Source of the DNA: Amphibalanus amphitrite
Lineage: Eukaryota > Arthropoda > Thecostraca > Balanomorpha > Balanidae
Direction of reading: 5' to 3'
Assembly (NCBI RefSeq): GCF_019059575.1
Contig: NW_024882708.1
Span: 151,306 to 215,305, forward strand
Length of the DNA: 64,000 bases
Positions 33,319 through 46,036 of this stretch are shown here, in pieces. Under the pieces are notes generated by a model. The model searched no databases. It saw only the letters and a program-made list of their open reading frames with translations, and had not been told where the DNA came from. The position numbers were made by a program, and so were the translations under genes. Position 1 is the stretch's first letter. Each line of letters begins with the position of its first letter.

Positions 33319-35289
33319 CCCGCGCACTTATTACAGGGCGTCGGATGTATGTAACGACCCCTTGGTTTTTCGCAAAAAAAAAACTCGCGTACAAAATAGC
33401 CGATCGTGGTGAAACTGTTAGTATCCTCGAGGTAATCAATTTTACATATTTCCTGAAAATTTCATGACTCTGACCTTGATGACTCTTGTCTTGACCTGTG
33501 GCATGTTTCTCGAGACCATGTCATGGGCCAGAATAGTGATTTGGCGTAGGTCAGCGCACATTATCTTCCTACATATGCGTTTCCAGACCTTTCTGTGTCT
33601 TACAAACGTGGTAACATCTGAAATTATGGTAGTCCCATGCAGTGATGCATTATGGTGGGTGTCAGAATCACGAAACACCTACTGGTTGGCCTTACTTATA
33701 ACCTGACCCGTCCTACCCCAAGTGGTAAAAGGGAATTCAGACTCTACGCAAAATTTTGAGCCAAATAGCATTAAACTGGAAGTTCGATTTTTTTTCTATG
33801 CGGTGTGTCAATGTGAGGGGGCTACAACCTAACATAAAAGACCGCGCACCGACGGGGGTCTGCGCCAACTTCGTACCGACGGGGGGGGGGGGATGGGGCG
33901 GATGACCGCCCCCCTGAGATCTCGAGAACGAAGCAAGATAGCGACAAGCGGTAAACGGCATGGGATACGCACGGACAAGGTCTATAATTTTTACAAAGGT
34001 CATTTTCAGGTCAGGTCAAAGATGACGTCACAGGGGTCAAAAAAGTCAAAATGGCGGCGCTAGATATGGAGAGTTTTTCTCGAATAACTTTCGAATTAGT
34101 CAAGATAGGAACAAACTAAGGGCATCATCGTGATCCTTTCATCAATCCGCATCGAATGATATATATATGTTGACCTCGAAAGGTCAAGGTCAAAGGTTGA
34201 CCTCAGGTCACGTGACCTCGAGGTCAACATGTATATCATTCGATGCACCTTGACGAGCTGAACACAATGAGATCATCCGAGCGGATGTATCTTGTTCCTG
34301 TACAGAGTTATTGGCAAAAAACCTTTGGTAACCTTTGATGACGTCACATGACCTTACAGCTGCCCAACAGCAAAACAGACCTCAAGATAGTAAAGGTTGA
34401 TCGTATATGAAGTCATGTGTATGTTTATGGGGCCATTCCGACCCGTTTTTGGTGGTAAAAACAGGGAGTTGATTTTTCCCCTATTGACGTATAATCGGGA
34501 GGTCAAGAAATTGACCTGACCTTAGGTCATCGATATCAAAATTCCGAGATATACAAATTGTAGTTACTAATGACCTTATAACATCCTGCGACTTTCAAAG
34601 GCTTCCGACATCTACTGTAGCTCTGGCACGGTGACAAAGTTGCAAAAAAGTGACTTGAGGTTGGGTCATTCAAAGTGAGCTGGTGACCTGACCTTGAAAG
34701 TTAGGAGGTTCAAACCAGTGTTCGCCACGGGCCGCAAAATCCCAGTCCAGCCCAGCCCAGGCCCATGGGTTCACAGCCCGGCCCAGCCCGAGCCCATTCA
34801 TGGTAAAAGCGTTTAAGCCCAGCCCGGCCCAGCCCGTCAAAAATGAATGGATTAAAAATTATTAACACCACACAGGTACCCAAAGGTAGTGAAGCAACAA
34901 TCTTTTGCGAGCAACATGCACAATGCACATTCATGCGTGCCTTATTAACTCATTTTTTAGTCTTGCACAGTTAAGCTATGTAGTTATAGTTATTGTCTCA
35001 GTCGCGAACCCCTGAGTCCACTATACAGTTCTTGGCCCAGCCCATCCACAGCCCATCGATCCTTTATATTTTAGGGCCCAGCCCAACCCGTAGCCCAGCC
35101 CAACCCATGGCCCATTGGGCTGGCCCGGCCCATGGCGAACACTAGTTCAAACTTGCACACCATGTGTAAAATTGATGAGAGAATAGTCGTACTAAATTTC
35201 GCGGCGCATAGCGCCGCGGTTTTCCCGCTATCTACGAAAAACCTCAAGGGGGGGGGGGGGCGGATATCCGCCCCCCGTCGGTGCGCGGG
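33319..35289. mobile_element. Composite TTAA element (families G and H) with a nested hAT
   Basis: The outer ends CCCGCGCAC share nine bases and lie beside TTAA at 33315-33318 and 35290-35293. A second internal end-like sequence ACCGCGCACCGACGGGGG at about 33845 matches the right end (CCCGCGCACCGACGGGGG read inward). This suggests an H element (about 33844-35289) fused to the left part of another element, as in 23927-26265. H has G/C hairpins around CGGATATCCG, CREs at about 34023 and 34338, and TGACC arrays. Confidence 0.65.
34716..35144. mobile_element. hAT-type element rich in GCCCA motifs, nested in the TTAA element
   Basis: Ends CAGTGTTCGCCACGGGCC and TAGTGTTCGCCATGGGCC (read inward), bounded by a perfect 8-bp duplication GTTCAAAC at 34708-34715 and 35145-35152. 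Both subterminal regions are arrays of CCCAGCCC/CCCGGCCC words, probable transposase-binding repeats. 429 bp, no coding capacity. Confidence 0.85.
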
Positions 35290-35293
35290 TTAA

Positions 35294-35799
35294 AGGGACC
35301 CTCTCACCTTAACATTAGATTTGAGTTGAGATAGCCAAAATGGGGTCCCTGGCTACAATTACCGGTTTCGGCACTCACAACATCGAGAAATGCCTTAACT
35401 CGGAAATATTGAATTTCAAAATTGCAGCATTTTGATTCAGAGGGGCTAATGCATAGGAATACCCCTTTGAATGTGTGACGTCAGCGCAGATATCTAACGA
35501 TTTTTAAATGTTTGACTAAAACGTTTTGTAGCACACGGTGATATATGCTGCTGTCACTGAACTCGCTGCTTTGCGCGCAACAAGTGCCGCACTTTCAGCT
35601 GCCAAACTATTGCTTCCAAATAAAGTCGCAAGGAACAGTGGAGATCCCAAAAAGTAAACAAAAGTAAAAGTCTAATATCTTGAAAACCGGTGAATATTTT
35701 TCGGTGAAATTTGGTAGATATTCGTTTTCGCTCTTTCATAACCGAGCGACATCACTTTCATGCCAATTCATAAACTTTTTTGAAGGTGGGAGGGTCCCT
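35294..35799 (+). mobile_element. TTAA-flanked MITE, family B copy 2
   Basis: 506 bp between TTAA at 35290-35293 (shared with the composite element to its left) and 35800-35803, with ends AGGGACCCTCTCACCTT and AGGGACCCTCCCACCTT (read inward). It carries a CRE at about 35476 and the internal hairpin at 35435-35472. It is collinear with 21929-22395. Confidence 0.88.
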
Positions 35800-35803
35800 T
35801 TAA

Positions 35804-37980
35804 AGAGAAAACGTTCATCGTTGGGCTGTGACAAAAAAAAAAAAAAAATAGGTGGCCTTAATCCAACGGAAAAACAGGATATGGGAATTGGGGTACCCAA
35901 TTGGACCAAGTTTTAGCTCCGTACGCCTCTGCCCCCCCCCCCCCGCCCAATGGAAACTCCTTTGTGAGGTTTTCCTTTTATAGGCTCCCTGGGTTAAGTA
36001 AGGTACCTAAAAAGGTCATTGATTTACATGAAAAAAATGAGAGGAGACATTGCTTCAAGCCAGTTTGTTCATAGAACTTTGGAATTGGCTGTGATTAGTG
36101 AAACCGTAATTCAATAAGTAACAAAGTCGCTGTTATTCCCGGCAAAAAAAAAAAAAAAACTCACTCGCTGCACAATGCACATACATAGCGCTGACGGGTG
36201 TGTACGGCAGCCTCACTGGCGATTAGAGCGTGCTATCTGGATCATCTTTCACGACCGGTTGCGGGCAATAGCAGCTCGTTGTGGCCTCGCGGCGCGCGGC
36301 CGGCGCGGCGGTCGCGGCGGCAGTCGCCCGCCAGTGGCACCGTCGCAGCGCCGCGGCAGGGAGCTGCAGACCGCTCAGGCACTCCGCAGCGCATGGACCT
36401 CTGTCTTGGCGCAGCCGACACGTTTTCGCCGTGGACGACGTGCTGAACGGAGGAGAATCAGCCAACAGTCATCGACTGAATCTGCGGAGTTGATTGTCGT
36501 CAGAGAAGCAATGTGAGTACCCACAGCTCAGTTACTGAAACGAACACCACGACGTGCTCAACTGCTCAATGCTTGAAGAAGCTTTCGTTGCAGGAACAGT
36601 GTTAGCTGTGATTGTGATTTCGCCTGAACGCTGGTAGGAGGGCCGAGGGGGGGGGGAGGCAATTGGGCATTGGGCGTGGGACGTGAGCTTTATATTAGAC
36701 CTGTTCTTTTTTTTAATATCAAACCTATGACACGGAAAGTACACTGTAATGAACGACCGACGTTTTGCCGTTAACATATGTCACTGTCTCACGCCCCTCC
36801 CACTTGCCCTCGATTTCGGGCTGCCAGTGGTCGGACATGAACAACAATGCAAGAAAACAGTTGGAAGCGGCTAAATGCAATACATTCTTGAATCGCATTC
36901 ACAACCAAATTCGGGATGCGAAATAGGCTTCAAAACAAATAGGTAGCCATCCAAAAGGAACGAAGGCGACAGTAGTGATCGATGAGAAATTGAGAAAATC
37001 GCGGTGAAGCCGTTTACACTGTTCATTGTACAGGTGCACGGCAGTATAAATACAACTGATTCACGCGAGAAAAGGCTACCGAGTGTCCCTGAACAGCAAT
37101 GACTGGTCGGCAGGCGTGAGGTCCGGAAGTGCAGCCTCGAGTGGGTTAACTCCCAAGGTTGCCGCCTACAGCGACAATCGTTGTTTTCAGACGCTTGCGC
37201 TACTCTCGGCGCAATAAGACGTAGTATATACCTATGGATGAAATATATGTTATTCAGCTTGTTTTGACTTGCGAAAAAAACATAATTTGAATTATACATA
37301 CAATCCTGTCGATTTAAATCGCATTTCCCATAGGCGGCGGAACGGGGAGGGCACCTGGGCACCGTGCCCCCTTTGATTTTCGCATTTTAACATTAGCCCT
37401 ATGGGCGTTGCGTGGAAAGAATGGGGCCAAAAGTCATCAGTGCCCCCCCCCCCCTTAATTGAGGGTGTTCCGCCGCTACTGGGCCATGCAGGTTCTTTCC
37501 CTTCAAATAAGGAATGGTCTTTCTGTACCTCTCCTGGCTTCTTATGCCTAGCAATATTTTATTATTCATTCAACTGGTCACTGGATTAAACCCCTCGGAT
37601 CAAACGTTTTACCAAGATTTGGTTAGTACCTATAACGCACAAAAATAGCACGTTCTTAGATCCCACTCATTGTCTCGCATCATGACGATGCGGTCCGGTG
37701 GCATCCTCCGCGTCCCAGCTTCCTAGACCATGATCAGTGACCGACGCAGCCATTTATACCGTGCTACACTATCCACATTGAACGTCTTTCTAGTCTACAA
37801 TTTACTGAAGCTGGAAGGGTTACACGAATGCAAAACCCCATCCTCAACGGCCCTGACATTGCTAGCCAGATCGCCAACTTGTGCGAAATAGGAATCCATG
37901 GAAAATCCATGAAAGAAATCCATGGAAAGCGTTGTCCGTCATTAAAAGTAGAATATTACAATTTTTCTACAAAATCGGAG
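35804..37980. other. No confident gene; GC-rich island and a TIR-like pair
   Basis: A GC-rich, CpG-rich patch at 36175-36516 ends in a good donor (GCAAT then GTGAGTAC). It could be the 5' exon of an unseen gene, but its frames show no domain. GGCGGCGGAAC at about 37335 and GTTCCGCCGC at about 37468 form inverted ends of a possible MITE without a matching target duplication. The rest is unassigned. Confidence 0.35.
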
Positions 37981-38960
37981 TTAAAATGACAATCCCACTT
38001 TTACATCAGTATTCAGAATTGAGTTGAGATAGTGAATTCGGAGTCTGGCTTGCTATTACCGGTTTGGACACTCCCAACATCGAAAAAGTGCCATAACCAG
38101 CGCCGGACCGGTGCTCGGCGCTAACCGCGTCGAAAGTATGTACTTCGGCGAAGAAAGTAGGTACTTCGGTCATGTTTAGGTCAGGCCAATGGTCAGGTCA
38201 CCAGAGGTCTTCACAGGTCAAATTTTACCCATTTCAACATTTTTTGACTAATCGGCGCATAAATCGGAAGCCAATAGAGCTACAGCGATGCAGAAAAGCG
38301 AATTCGATAGCTCTGTTATGCTCTTTCAGTTCTGATCTAACGTCAGCGGTTTAGTTCTTAGGAGGACAAAAACTTAAAATAGCCGTTTTTACGATTTTCC
38401 TATAATAACTTTTGACTCAAGAAGAGCATGACATTGCGCTAACCAGCATCGTGTTCCGATGGTCGAGACGCATCGTAATGAGCTGTAATTTGACATAAAA
38501 AGTTCAAATGGAAAAGTTGACATAAGGTCAAAGTCATGACCTACACGGAAAAGGTCATATTAGCCGTTTTCACGACGGCCATCTGGTACACATTTGGTGC
38601 ACATCTGGTACAGATCAGGTGCAGATTTGGTCAAATCAGATTCAGTGTGTCTCTTAGCAGCTATCAGCTAGGGTTGCACTAGTTGCTTATATGCCTGCTT
38701 TGTCATATTATCAGAGAGCATTAAAACACTGAAATAAACATAAAATGAAGATATTTGCTGCAAAAGAAATTGTGTGCAGATTTGGTCAAATCAGGTGCAT
38801 TCGCCGGATAGCCCGTCGTGAAAACGGCTGTTGTGTATCAGTCGATCGCCAGACAATCGTCTGATGAAGTTATTGTCCAAAGACTGCTGGAGACCTTTTA
38901 TGACCTGAGATGACCTCACGGACGTAAGGAGGAAGGTGTGTACGGTTGATGCAACCGCGG
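37981..38960. mobile_element. Remnants of TTAA-family elements with a short inserted MITE
   Basis: Bases 37981-38100 match the first 120 bp of family B (GAGTTGAGATAG, TATTACCGGTTTGG, CACTCCCAACATCGA). From about 38165 a TGACCT/AGGTCA-rich stretch matches family D/H interiors. A 269-bp insert (38562-38830) with ends AGCCGTTTTCACGACGG interrupts that stretch. It is built of CATCTGGTACA/GCAGATTTGGTCAAATCA-like repeats. Confidence 0.5.
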
Positions 38961-41900
38961 TTTAACGCATTTGAATAGGCTTTTGCAGACGTGTTCCTGA
39001 TTGCGGAGTATGTTTCAGCCTCTAGACTTTCAGCGCAATTAAATGTTTTTTAACCCTTTACTAAAACCTTGGTCAAAGCCTTACACTAAATGGCTATTCG
39101 CTAATGGTAAATTCAACATACGCTCAATATTTTTCGCATTTCATGAGACTCGAAATTATTTCTTCCAATCTACATAAAAAAGCCTTTATGAGGTCTCAGG
39201 AGAGGACTCTGTCCTTGCTGAAACCGCATTAAGGACGAAATAATGTTGTGCGGGGCACCTCTGCAGCTGAGATGGACCGACTTCTGGCCCTCCAATTCCG
39301 CCCATTTAAGTCCAATGAATTTCTATGCATAGAGTTTTTTTTTATAGAAGGCTAATGAACGTCTCATCATCAGTAAATATGCTCTTTGGCGTAAGGAACG
39401 AAGGTAATGGATGATAAATGGACAAACAGTATGCTTTCGGGCCCGTCTTGAGGCCATAGACGCGGAGGGCGGTCACATGAGATGACGCATAGGTAGAATG
39501 TGACCGACTTATAGCACGTTGTATGAATGATAACTGAAGTAGTATTTGGATGTGTATCTTTAAGTCCACAACCAGATAAACCAGTTATAATTTTTTTTCC
39601 ATGACTGCCTCGCTCTGTTTACCATACCTGTGCAGAGAAGCACACTTACCATGCAATGCCTGGATAGATATGAATTGATGTTAGCCATGCATCCTGGGGT
39701 GTTTTAACTGGTATTGTTTCTGGTCGTTTTGATGATTGTTGCCATGCAACCTCCCCTAAGGCTCAGAATCCAGAGAGTTTTTTGCTGTCTCATGTCCCGC
39801 GGCCCAAGGCCGCGCCTTAGTGACCGTGTTTGGGGGCCCAGCACAGGTCGCGCTCAGCAAATGTTGAATGTGCATCGTGCAGCGTGTTCTTAGCAGGTGC
39901 ACGGATTTTCCCCATTGCAGTCTGCGGCATGTCAGCAATACGGGATGGTCCGCGGCTTTCGCCTCTTTGGGAGTTAATCCGTTGGTCAGTTTGTGAGTAT
40001 GTATCGACGTTGCTGCATTGTGCATCAGTTGCAAGCAGTGCACCATTTGTTTGCAGGTTGTGAAGAAAATTTTCTTATTTCTTCCCCTAACGCAATACCT
40101 TAATTCTAAAGATTACCATCTGTTACTGCTGAAATGCAAACGATGACATGTTGCCTTCTTGGCTTAGAATGCTTCAACAAGTAACTTAAAACCTTTTTTT
40201 CCGAACAAAAAGAGATTAGAGAACAATTTAAAGCTTTTAGCAATCAATGAATGTTTCGGAACCCAAGACTGTATCCTATTGCGTGACATGTTCTTTGTAA
40301 GGTTACACTCCCGACTGACAATCAGAACGCTATCCGAGTGCCGTAAAAGGCACCTGTCAAGATACCCGTTAGCTGACATACATTCGTTCAGTACGTTAGA
40401 ATGCGCAATGCTTGGATCGAATGAAGTGAGTCTTAAGGATTTTGCTCATTTTCCATACTCGGTTAATCAAAAGAGCATGGTCACCATGACTATTGGTCAG
40501 TTTTCTACAGATAATAAATATGCCATTGACCTATCAGCGCTAAGAAATGGCATTGTATTAGGAAATACAGACAGTTAAAAGCAATAGGTAGCTACAGCGA
40601 ATCAACACATAGGTGCAATCAACTGATGCTGAGGAACTGTAGACAATTAATTTGTTCCACCGATACCTCACAGGTATTTACAGTGCATTATTTTCTATGT
40701 TAAATATTCCCGATTCGATTAACATCTGTTGTCGATTTTTGCACATGGATACGGTTTTCCATTCGCAACAAATACATTTCAAAGAATGCCAAGATATGCC
40801 CTGAAAAAATGGACACTGGAAGCATCAGTGCATGCTATAATTATTAGCTTAAACACCACCAATATAAAATAGTTAAAGTATATTCGTGTGAATCAGCTTC
40901 TTTTTAACAATTTGCCATAGGTACGGCCCTTCAATTTGATCGGCTATTCCAAAATAATGGACTGGAGGATGTTCTATTCTGCTGCAGGCTTCCATATACG
41001 TCATGCAGGTTATCGGCGTCATAAGCTTTGCATGCAAGGTAAGCTTATATAACTCCTGCAATACGTTGTCAGCTGCACCAACAAGCGAATTATATAACTG
41101 TGAGTCATCTGTCATTGTCGTCTTCACCGTCAGCCGTCTAGGTAGCGCGGGAACGGGCCTGTTCAGCGGGCGACGTGCGGACTTACAGTAAACAATCCTG
41201 CTGCCACTTGGTTGATCGACATCCGGCTGCACCTCATCATCGCGTATTTACACGTGTCAGACGCATCGTTACGAATCACTTAGCTGCGGTGCAAATGACA
41301 AAGTCGTAATTAACTGACGCTGTAGAGTCCCAGACCAATAAATGAACATCTTGTGAAAAGTCACTTATGAAACGTAATGACTTCTATCGGATGCATTATA
41401 AGGCGCAGAAAATTTAGAAATATACGGGATGCAATGATTAATGTTCATCTCATGTTAATTAATGTTTATCATGTTAAGTGTTGGTGATTATGTTAATGTT
41501 TATAGTTATTGAGTATCTATTTTTAGTCCGAGTTTTTATTGAGCTCTTAGGCTTTGCAATGTCAGGGGCTCACAGCCGAGCCGCGCCCTATGAACATGCA
41601 CGAGGACAGTTCTGCGTTCACTCTTCAATGTGCACAACAGGCGTAGACTCAGCTCTGTGAACTTCTTCATTTTCATAAAGTGGGCTTTGCTCATCAACAT
41701 ACCATTTTCCCTGATGAGTGATCTATCTGTAACACATACGCCACGGAGAGATGTTTTTCCCATGAATGGCATTGCTCGGCAGACAGCTGGCATATAGGGT
41801 TACCGGCTGATGAACGGCGTCTGCTATACATAGTTCGGGAGTTCTGGGAACTGCTCTCATGCCAGATCACCTGTAGAACAGCTGCCTGCGGCGAGCTCCT

Positions 41901-42129
41901 ACGAGATGGATGCTACGGTTCGCCTCCTATCCTATCCAGCGACGAAGATCTTCAATAGTGCTGGAGGCCTTTATATTACAAGGCACGGGCACTTGCCAGC
42001 GCCATGCAGCGATGATACTTGTCTGTCTGACCTATGATTGACCATTGACATTACCAACGAGTTCAGCCGCTGCTGAATGCTGAAACTCCGCTCTTATGGA
42101 TCTTCCGTGACTGTGCTGCGGGCAGCATG
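38961..42129. other. No recognisable gene
   Basis: About 3.2 kb of mixed to AT-rich DNA. Open frames of up to about 120 codons occur on both strands, but none has a recognisable motif or clear exon boundaries. No transposon ends were found. Confidence 0.45.
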
Positions 42130-44260
42130 TTTATTGTTTATTATTGTTTATTGAACACTTAAAAACTCATCCATACAACATGGCTATTCTTGAGTTCGAG
42201 TCATAAGAGGTGAAAAAAGTAAATACGAGGGGATGGTGACGCAATCAAGCACACAGAGAAACATACATAGCCCACAAGCACGCATACTTTCTAAAATTGG
42301 CCCAGACGCCGTTTCACATTCCTTTTAAAAGCGCCCGGTGGTTGCTCCCTGACAGCGAGAGGCAGGGCATTGAAAGCCGACACAGCACGGTACAAAAATC
42401 TCCTTCGGCCGGACTCGGATCTTATCCGCGGAAGAACGAGGTCTGCGTCCTGCCGTGTGTTGCGCTCTCTCCCCTCTCCTACTGTGGAGAGCTGCTCGGC
42501 GATATCCTGAGGAGCGCCGGTCACCAACATGCGCTTGAGTAGGCACAGAGTGTGGTAGGTCACCAGTTCACGAGCCGGGAGCCAGGTGAGAGTTCTGAGT
42601 GCGTCGCTCACGCGGTCATGCTTGCGCCGCCCCGTGATAACTCGTGCACCGAAGTTAATCACCTTTTGAACACGATACATGTTTTTGGCGACCGCAGTAC
42701 CTAGACACTGATACAATATCTCACGGTTGACAAAACCAATGCGTTGACAATAGTGATGAGAGTCTCTTTCGGTAGTCTATATCTGGCATGACTAAGACCT
42801 ATAAGAAGACCAGTGCATCGTCCGACAAGCTGATCTATATGACACTCGTAAGACAGCGTGCGGTCCATCACCACGCCTAAGTTTTTGACGCGATCACTCT
42901 CGTGGATGGTACTGCCGCTCACGGTAAGGGTAACAGGCGGAACACCTCGTAACATTTGGCGCGTACCCAAAACTATAAGCTGCGTCTTGCTGGAGTTCAG
43001 TTTCAATGAATTTTGCATGAACCAGCGATGCAGGGTGTTTAGTGCACACTCCATGCGATGAACCAGTGATGCGATGTCACTTTTTCTGCCTGTAACGAGG
43101 AGCTGAGTATCATCAGCGTATTGAACGATGGTCACCTCGCTCTCTACGTACAAACTGATGTCGTTCGAGTACACGGTGTACAACAAAGGTCCGAGCGAGG
43201 TACCTTGGTACACCCCAATCGGATTTCTCATCGGTTTGGAGGTCACCTGTCCGTTCTGTGGCGAGCTCATCCGAACGTATTGAAAATGATCCGAAAGATA
43301 ACTTTGGAACCACTCAGTGTTCACTCCATAAAGTTCAAGTTTTTGAAGCAGTTTGGCGTGATTCACAACATCAAAGCATTTACTCAGGTCTAACAAGACA
43401 AGAAGACAGATATGACCCTGATCCATGGCCTGATGGATGCGATCGGTAATTTGAATAAGTGCCGTTTCGGTTGAATAGTTTCGGCGAAAGCCATGTTGGG
43501 CGGAAGCAAGAAGGCAGTTGTTGACGAAGAAAGAGTACAACTGTTCGTGAACTAGCCGTTCTATGATCTTTGAGAGACAGGGCACAAGCGATATGGGGCG
43601 AAAACTAGATGGGTCGGTGAGAGTACCGACTGACTTGTAAATGGGCTGTATCACGGAGAGCTTCAACGGCGTAGGTACTGTACTGGTGACCAAACTAGTG
43701 TTAATTACACAAAGGATCACATGTGCTATCGAGTCAAAGCAGGATTTCAAAAACTTCATCGTAATCCCGTCTGCATCACACGCCCCGCTGCCGCTCATAC
43801 ACAGTACTGTAGCACGCAGCTCTCCCATAGTAACAGGTCTCACACGGAACTGAGCGGTGGAGACACGGGGGAGTCGAACAGGCAGCTCACGGAAATCGGG
43901 GGGACGCGCGACGGTAACAGATTGGGCCGTTTTTACACCGATCTCCGTAAAAAACGCATTCAAGGCGTCAGGGGCCACATCCGGTAGTTTGTGGCCGGCG
44001 GACTTTCCGCTTATAATGCCCCGCACGCAACGGAACATGGCCGATCGTCCCGCCTCAGAGATCCGGCGTCTGACGTCCTCCCTCGAGTCGCGCTGGATCG
44101 CCGCACGCGCCTGGCGGTTCAGTTCGCGGTACGCCGTCTCGTCTCCCTGGCGTAGCGCAGCCCGCCGGCGGGCCATGAGATAACATGAGACATGAGCAGC
44201 AGTCTCGAGCCTGCCACCTGAGATAACAGCATCTGCGAGTCTTCTGACAAGATCTGAAAT
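42130..44260 (-). pseudogene. 5'-truncated, frameshifted non-LTR retrotransposon (reverse transcriptase)
   Basis: The reverse-transcriptase part of a LINE ORF2. The first frame (44176 to 42701, open upstream to about 44255) carries the RT domain: PIYKSVGTLTDPSSFRPISL, the motif A aspartate in LLDLSKCFD, QGTSLGPLLY and the catalytic YADD in QYADDTQLL. At 42701-42716 a single-base frameshift passes into a second frame (to 42291). That frame encodes the usual C-terminal tail with FGARVITGRRKHDRVSDAL and ARELVTYHTLCLLK. The endonuclease domain is missing. Towards 42130 the minus strand ends in a tail of AATAAACAAT units. The type resembles CR1/jockey-like elements of arthropods; the clade is not certain. 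Dead because of truncation and frameshift. Confidence 0.85.
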
Positions 44261-44264
44261 TCAC

Positions 44265-44829
44265 CTGGTCCCCGAGAGGCAGCTTTGCAATGGATTATAA
44301 ACGTATAAGCCTAATCTGTTTGTTTTCACATAAAAGGCTAAGCCACTGTCTACCATTCATCGCTTTGAAGAATTACGCTGATGCGCCGTGGTGAACATGC
44401 CCTACGTCATGTCCTTCAGCAATGATCACCCGGCCTGTGTTCCACGGGAGGCATGCATAGCTCTTGATGCGTATGGCTAACAGCTCGGGAAGCCTTACCT
44501 TGCCATGTTTACGGCGTATGCACTTTTGTGGATTCTAACCACTCACTGGGCAATGGGCGAGCACACTGATATCAATTAATAGAATCATTTTTTTTTTTCA
44601 ATAGGTAGCATAAGCTAAGGACAGTTCATTTTTGGATGGCTTTGTAGTAATATATTGTAGGTATTTATACTAGGCTATAGGTATAAAAGGCTATATACTA
44701 GGCTACCTCAACCTAAAAAAGTAGCCCCACTGTCTTCTCATGGATTTCTCTTTCCTATATACGCTGCTGCGTACTGAAAAAAACATTGTTTTCAGAAATG
44801 TAAGCTGATTTGGATGCAAGAATGCGATT
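44265..44829. other. No recognisable gene
   Basis: AT-rich DNA with short TAGGTAT/CTATAC repeats near 44660-44710. Nothing else supported. Confidence 0.5.
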
Positions 44830-44833
44830 TTAA

Positions 44834-45931
44834 AGGTAGTGTGCCACCTTCGAATGATTTCCCATTTTATTTTTCCTAGGAAAAGATGCTTCTGTTTTTA
44901 CCTAATGTCGCAAAAAAAAATCAAAAATGGGCCTAAAATAGTGTTTTTTTCGCCTAAAAGTTTATCGGTTTTTCGATATGCATAACAACTGTAGTGGGCT
45001 GACCTGCAAACAGGCGTCGGCAACAATCACGAATGCGGCGCACATGTGACAATAAGCAAAGGTCATTATAGAGTTACGACGTACGGGAATGAGTTATCAG
45101 CTGTCTAATCGTAGACAACACAATGTCGAATTTAAACTGTAAGCCTGTAAGTGGTATTGTTTCTTTAATTTGGCTGTCGAACATTAATTTATGGTTTGAA
45201 ATATTATTTTATGTAAAATAATTGATATGAAACAGCCGTCTCTTAAGTTATGACCCCATCTCACCACATGAAAGTGGCAGAAATGACAATGATCAGCTGA
45301 CGCATTTTTCTTGGCCGAAGTCAGAGCGCGCGGCCCGACGCACCACCACCGCACCACGAAGTATGAGCAGAAGCCGCGCCCAAAGCCAGGGCCCCGGTCA
45401 GCCCCGCTAACGTGAGGTAGCCGAGTCGGGGCAGCGTGCGCTGACCCAAGCCGGGGCTTCGGGCCTTTGGGCCGCAGCTTTGGGCGCTGTCTACCGCATC
45501 CCCGCGGGCAGCCCCGGGCTATCACATGACACCGGGAGGACGCGCGGCCCCGGCTTGGGTCAGCGCACGCTGCCCCGACTCGGCTACCTCACGTTGCCGG
45601 GGCCCTGGCTTTGGGCGCGGTCTACCGCACCACCTAACAGGCGTGTTCGAAACCGCAGGAGATGATGATGAGCGGGTTTATCGAAACTTGATTGGATGAG
45701 CATATCGGTAAAAGCGATTTCAGTGTGTGCATTTATCGTTCATAGTGTTGTGAAATGTGGTTGGGGTACGACCGACAACCCGTCGGGGCGAATTTCGCAC
45801 TGGGGTACTCAAAATTTGAAGAATTTAAGACGTTTCCATGAGTTTTGAAGGTATGGATAAGTTCTAAAAATCCGGTTCTCCTTATCTGGGCCATTAACTC
45901 CATACGGTCCAGGAAAGCTGGCACACTACCT
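44834..45931. mobile_element. TTAA-flanked element with AGGTAGTGTGCCA ends and a long central palindrome
   Basis: 1098 bp between TTAA at 44830-44833 and 45932-45935, with perfect 13-bp inverted ends AGGTAGTGTGCCA. Unlike the other TTAA elements here it has no TGACC array and no terminal G-run. Its centre is a GC-rich inverted repeat (45376-45618). No transposase. Confidence 0.85.
45376..45618. repeat. GC-rich inverted repeat, arms of 72-82 bp
   Basis: The left arm 45376-45457 and right arm 45547-45618 are complementary over about 70 bases. The left arm has an extra block near TCAGCCCCGC. An 89-base GC-rich spacer lies between. It could extrude as a long hairpin. Confidence 0.85.
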
Positions 45932-46036
45932 TTAAGGTACTCACGTTGCGGGCGAATTTCACCCTGCTATTTGCCCTCATCACTGATGATAATTAATTGC
46001 TGACGAGCCGCGGATAAAATTCTGACTGATCATTAA

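Noticed and set aside
37335..37480. GGCGGCGGAAC inverted pair as a hAT element
   Set aside because: Flanking 8-mers do not match, so insertion cannot be shown.
45184..45525. 113-codon minus-strand ORF with a GC-rich start
   Set aside because: Runs through one arm and the spacer of the central palindrome of a transposon; no recognisable motif.
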